Positions 60,859-64,000 of a stretch of 64,000 bases of DNA are shown piece after piece. Location: the NCBI RefSeq assembly GCF_002078875.1, contig NC_034415.1, forward strand, positions 23,971,381 to 24,035,380, written 5' to 3'. The notes under the pieces were generated by a model. The model saw nothing but the letters and a program-made list of their open reading frames with translations. It searched no databases and was not told the origin of the DNA. The translations under genes were made by a program, and so were the position numbers. Source of the stretch: Numida meleagris. Taxonomy: Eukaryota; Chordata; Aves; Galliformes; Numididae. Position 1 is the first letter of the stretch; every line of letters starts with the position of its first letter.

Positions 60859-61900
60859 AAAATGAGAAGTGGCAGTAGACTAAAGACATCCTTCTCATTG
60901 CCAGTTATCTTGTCCGTGATGTCACCACTGCACAGCTGAAGGTCCTCTAACTGTCCCCCTACCCCACTACAGAATCCTGCAGCAGCAGCAGCTCTGACAT
61001 TGCTCTCACCTTGAAGGTACTCCTGGGAGAGGCAGTGACTCCTCTCCAACCACTGCTTACCTTCTTAATTCTCCTATTAACCAAGTCAATGTACTCCCAT
61101 GATAAACACCCACGCCACGTACAGCAATCATTGTTAGTTACAGGAGGCTGTTGCAAAGTGTTTCCATCACAAGCAACACTCACAACTCAAGCACCGCTTC
61201 CAGCTTCTTGAAAATACCTTTCCTAAGCTCCATAAAGGCCAGTAATTTTTTTCTCAGTTGCTACAGATTTTACTGTGAAAGCATTTAAGTTATCCAAAGA
61301 CAAGCAGCAAAACAAAACCATCAAACAATAACAAAAAGAAATCCTCAAGGAGGAACTCACACGGATAACAAGCAGAAGCACTGCTCCCTATCCTCCAAGC
61401 ACCACAGAGCCTCTCAAAGGTCTGAGTGGAGATGGTAGAGCCAAGCACCTGTGCCTGGGCAGCTGGCTTATTGACACTGAGCTCAGATGGGAGCTCTGTG
61501 CTCATCAGGCCTGATGCAGATCAGCTGAGGCACCCTTGATAGAAGCTGACTATGCTGTAATGCTTCAGAACCCAATTTCTAGCTGCTACCACCTGCACTG
61601 AATTTGCTTTACTTTAAGGCCAATAATGAAAAATTGCATTTTAGATATATTCAGTTGGCTGAATCTGATGGATGGGAAGGCATTGTGAGGATCTGTACCG
61701 GAGAACAAAAGCTGGACGAAACCCTTGAATCTGTCCTGAAAAAGGAAAAAAACTCGTTTTCCCCACGCTGTGTTGGTGTGGTTATGCTGGGAGTGAGACA
61801 CTGACTATTACACTGTGCATGCAACCATATTTCAATTACAAAGTTCATTTTCTCAACAAAGGAGCTGAATACACCGTTAAACGAATCATGTATGTATTGT
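60859..61900. other. Intergenic region upstream of the RNF11 CpG island
   Basis: Mixed-composition sequence with no recognised gene or repeat. Open frames are under 80 codons. Confidence 0.45.
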
Positions 61901-61914
61901 AACTCTCATCACCT

Positions 61915-62659
61915 CACAGGCCGCCTTTGGGAGCACAGCAGCGGCACAAGCAGCGCCTGCTGCTGTCTCCGCGCACAGCTCTGCCCGGATCCGAGCACAA
62001 AGAAGCACGGCCCGGGCTTCGGCTCTCAGCGGCAGCCGGGGCCCAGCACGGGGCAAGAACTGAGCCGGGGCCCAGCACGGGGCAGGAACTTCGGCCTCCG
62101 GCACAGCTCCGCCCCCAGGGTCAGACGCCCGGGGCCCTCCCGCACACAACCAGCCGCGGGGCGGAGCGCTCGGACGCTCGATTTGGGGCTGGAGGCCGCC
62201 AGCCTCGGCTCAGCGCGCCGGGGCGGGCACAGCTCTCGTGCGCCGAGCGCGGTGCTGCCGGGCCCTGCGTGCGCGATCCCGGCGGGGCGGAGTGAGAGGA
62301 GGAGCCGGGGCGGCCTGTGCGACAAAGCCCAGTGCGCAGAAAGCTGGTGACCAGGAAGCGGAACGGCCCCGGGCTGCCGCGGGGCGGGGGGCGGGCGGAC
62401 CCCACCTGAGCCCCCGCTGCCCCAGCGCTCCCGGGCGGGAGCCGAGCCCCGCCGCCCCCCGGCTCGGGGCGGAGTGCGGGAGCGCGAGGAGGCGGCCGCG
62501 CTGCCGCTAAGCCGCTTAGGGCCGGGCTGGCATGAGCCTCCCCGGCGGGGCGGCTGCGGGCTGCGCGCTGCGGGGCGGCTGAGGGTGCGGAGCCCTCCGT
62601 CGTGAGGAGGAGGGGGGGGGGGGCGGAGAGGGACGCCCCGCTCCCCGGGGGGAAGGAAG
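61915..62659 (+). promoter_or_regulatory. RNF11: RNF11 CpG-island promoter and 5' UTR
   Basis: Composition jumps to GC- and CpG-rich at about 61.92 kb. GC boxes are frequent near the gene start, for example GGGCGGGCACAG near 62222 and GGGGCGGGGGGCGGGCGG near 62382-62399. No TATA box is visible. A run of 12 G residues at 62612-62623 lies 36 bp before the start codon and would be in the 5' UTR. A 29-bp tandem duplication lies at 62034-62091. The transcription start is not determined. Confidence 0.7.
62034..62091. repeat. 29-bp tandem duplication in the RNF11 CpG island
   Basis: Two adjacent units (62034-62062 and 62063-62091) begin AGCCGGGGCCCAGCACGGGG and end in CAAGAACTG or CAGGAACTT. They differ at only two positions, so the duplication looks recent. 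Confidence 0.92.
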
Positions 62660-62782
62660 ATGGGGAACTGCCTCAAGTCCCCCACCTCGGATGACATCTC
62701 GCTGCTCCACGAGTCCCAGTCGGACCGGGCCAGCTACGGGGACGGGGCTGAGCCGGATCAGGAGCCGCCGCCGCCATATCAG
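62660..62782 (+). CDS. RNF11: RNF11 coding exon 1 (lipid anchor and PY motif)
   Basis: It encodes 41 residues starting MGNCLKSPTSDDISLLHESQ and ending EPDQEPPPPYQ, followed by a GTACGG donor in phase 0. This is the N-terminus of RNF11, a small RING-H2 protein of 154 residues in mammals. Gly2 is the N-myristoylation site and Cys4 a palmitoylation site, anchoring the protein to endosomal membranes. PPPY near residues 37-40 is the PY motif that binds WW domains of NEDD4-family ligases such as ITCH and SMURF2. RNF11 also belongs to the A20 complex that limits NF-kappaB signalling. The segment SYGDGAEPD differs from the human SFGEGTEPD as I recall it. The RING domain is in later exons outside the window. 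Start context AAGATGG is strong. Confidence 0.97.
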
Positions 62783-64000
62783 GTACGGGAGGGGGCGGGG
62801 AGCGACGCGGCGGAGCCCGAGGGGACGGGGACGGAGCGGGGGGTGGGGAGGAGCCCCCGGGGCTGCACAGCGCCCGTCCCCGCCGGGCACCGAGCGGAGG
62901 GTCCCGGCCGTGGTGCGGGGAGCGCCGCTTTGTTCCCTCGGCCCCGCACGGACTCGGCCTCGGCGGAGGGGCACCGAGCTCTCGTGGGGCCCCGCGGGCC
63001 GTGCAGGGCACGAAGCCGGGGCGTCGGGGAGAGGGGAGGGGGGGGCACGGCCCGATTCGGGGTCGGAGCCGCCGCGGTTGTCTGAGGATTTGGGCTGAAA
63101 AAAGAAGGGGAAGGCACCGAGTTTCCAGCCGTGCCGCTTCCTTTGTTGTCGTCGCGCGGTGACATCACTGTCTGTGCTGCTCTCTTCTCGGCACTCCGCG
63201 CTCCGGAGGCCGCGCGCTCAGCCCGGCTTTGTCTGCGGGCGCTTCAGCAGGAGCTGATCTGGAGTAACTTTTCTGGAGCGGGAGATCCCATTTCTTTCAG
63301 CTGCGTGGGGTTCCAGGAAGGGCTGGTTGGTCTTGTGGCTAGCGAGGATATGTAAATTTACGTCTCGATGACTAGCTGGGGAAGAACGCCAGGTGCTCTG
63401 TCACGTCCTCACAGCCATGGGGTCCCAGCACGGCCCAGCCTGGAGCTTTATGCAGTGGTGGCCCCCAAAAGGAGGACACCAAACTCAGACCTGCACTCGT
63501 CCCCTGCTTCATCTCCATCCCCTCAGCGAGAAATGTACGTGGCTTTAAGCAGGACGTGAGTCTCCTGTCTGAAAGGATCTGTAACAGTGACAGGTAGAGA
63601 GATATCCTGAGGGGTGGCCTGAGAGCTCCTTAGGGTGGGAGTCGTGCAGGAGGTGCAGACCTTAATGTATAATTAACAAAACTGCAGAAAGTATTTAGCA
63701 AGGTAGACATGTAACTTGCGATACTCGGCAAGCAGAGGAACACCAGCTCTGACAGGAGGTCCCTGGGTTGTTCAGGAGGAGCCATGGGCGCAGCAGCCCT
63801 TGGTGGTGCGGTGGAACCATGCTGGTACCGCTGGGCCCTACAGAGCTGCTTGCTTTGTGTGAGTGTTTAATAACAGGACAGATTTCCTAAGATGTTTTTT
63901 TCTTCTGAATTCTCAGCAAAGTCTGCGCAAGTCCATTAAATAAAAGTGCTTGGTGTCGGGTGTTTTGAAAGGTGATGTTCTAAGCCAGTCCTAATTGTCT
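62783..64000 (+). other. RNF11: RNF11 intron 1 (partial, runs off the right edge)
   Basis: It begins with GTACGG. The CpG island continues to about 63.25 kb, then composition becomes mixed. No further RNF11 exon is seen. Open frames in the CpG-rich part are composition effects. Confidence 0.85.

Noticed and set aside
1..64000. Search for tRNA, rRNA, CRISPR arrays, operons or prokaryotic-type systems
   Set aside because: None was seen. The window is vertebrate chromosomal DNA with introns, CpG islands and CR1 elements.

Overview
This is nuclear DNA from a bird, most likely a galliform (chicken-like) species. Many fragments are CR1 LINEs whose 3' ends carry the avian octamer (ATTCTATG-type). 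There is also a short Galluhop-type mariner relic. The three genes I recognise, FAF1, CDKN2C and RNF11, sit in the order and orientation I recall for the mammalian block (FAF1 on minus, CDKN2C on plus, RNF11 on plus). Genes are split by long introns, so most open frames in the window are chance frames. Only four coding exons can be defended: FAF1 exons 1 and 2, the two CDKN2C coding exons, and RNF11 exon 1 is the fifth and last.

Layout. 1-22.2 kb is the 5' end of FAF1 on the minus strand: part of intron 2, the 69-nt exon 2 at about 6.3 kb, a roughly 15.8-kb AT-rich intron 1 with most of the window's repeats, and coding exon 1 at 22.14-22.18 kb. About 21.8-26.4 kb is a CpG-rich stretch holding the FAF1 promoter and, head-to-head about 3.5-4 kb away, the CDKN2C promoter and first exon region. 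26.74-30.67 kb holds the two CDKN2C coding exons (predicted 167-residue p18-INK4c). GC- and CpG-rich sequence continues without another recognised gene to about 36.5 kb and includes a TATA-type candidate promoter near 34.54 kb. About 36.5-61.9 kb is an AT-rich, gene-free intergenic block with few recognisable repeats. 61.9-63.3 kb is a second CpG island with the RNF11 promoter and first coding exon; the rest of the window is RNF11 intron 1.

Functionally, FAF1 is a ubiquitin-binding p97/VCP cofactor, CDKN2C is an inhibitor of CDK4/CDK6, and RNF11 is a membrane-anchored RING protein that works with NEDD4-family ligases. They are separate transcription units that are neighbours by conserved synteny, not an operon or a single pathway. 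I found no new system of the phage-defence or gene-cluster kind. The most useful leads are a possible intronic-polyadenylated short p18 isoform, a TATA-containing candidate promoter in CpG-rich DNA downstream of CDKN2C, a duplicated unidentified segment in FAF1 intron 1, a homeodomain-type motif cluster near 35.5 kb, and relics of very old amniote repeats (an L3/CR1-type LINE and MIR).
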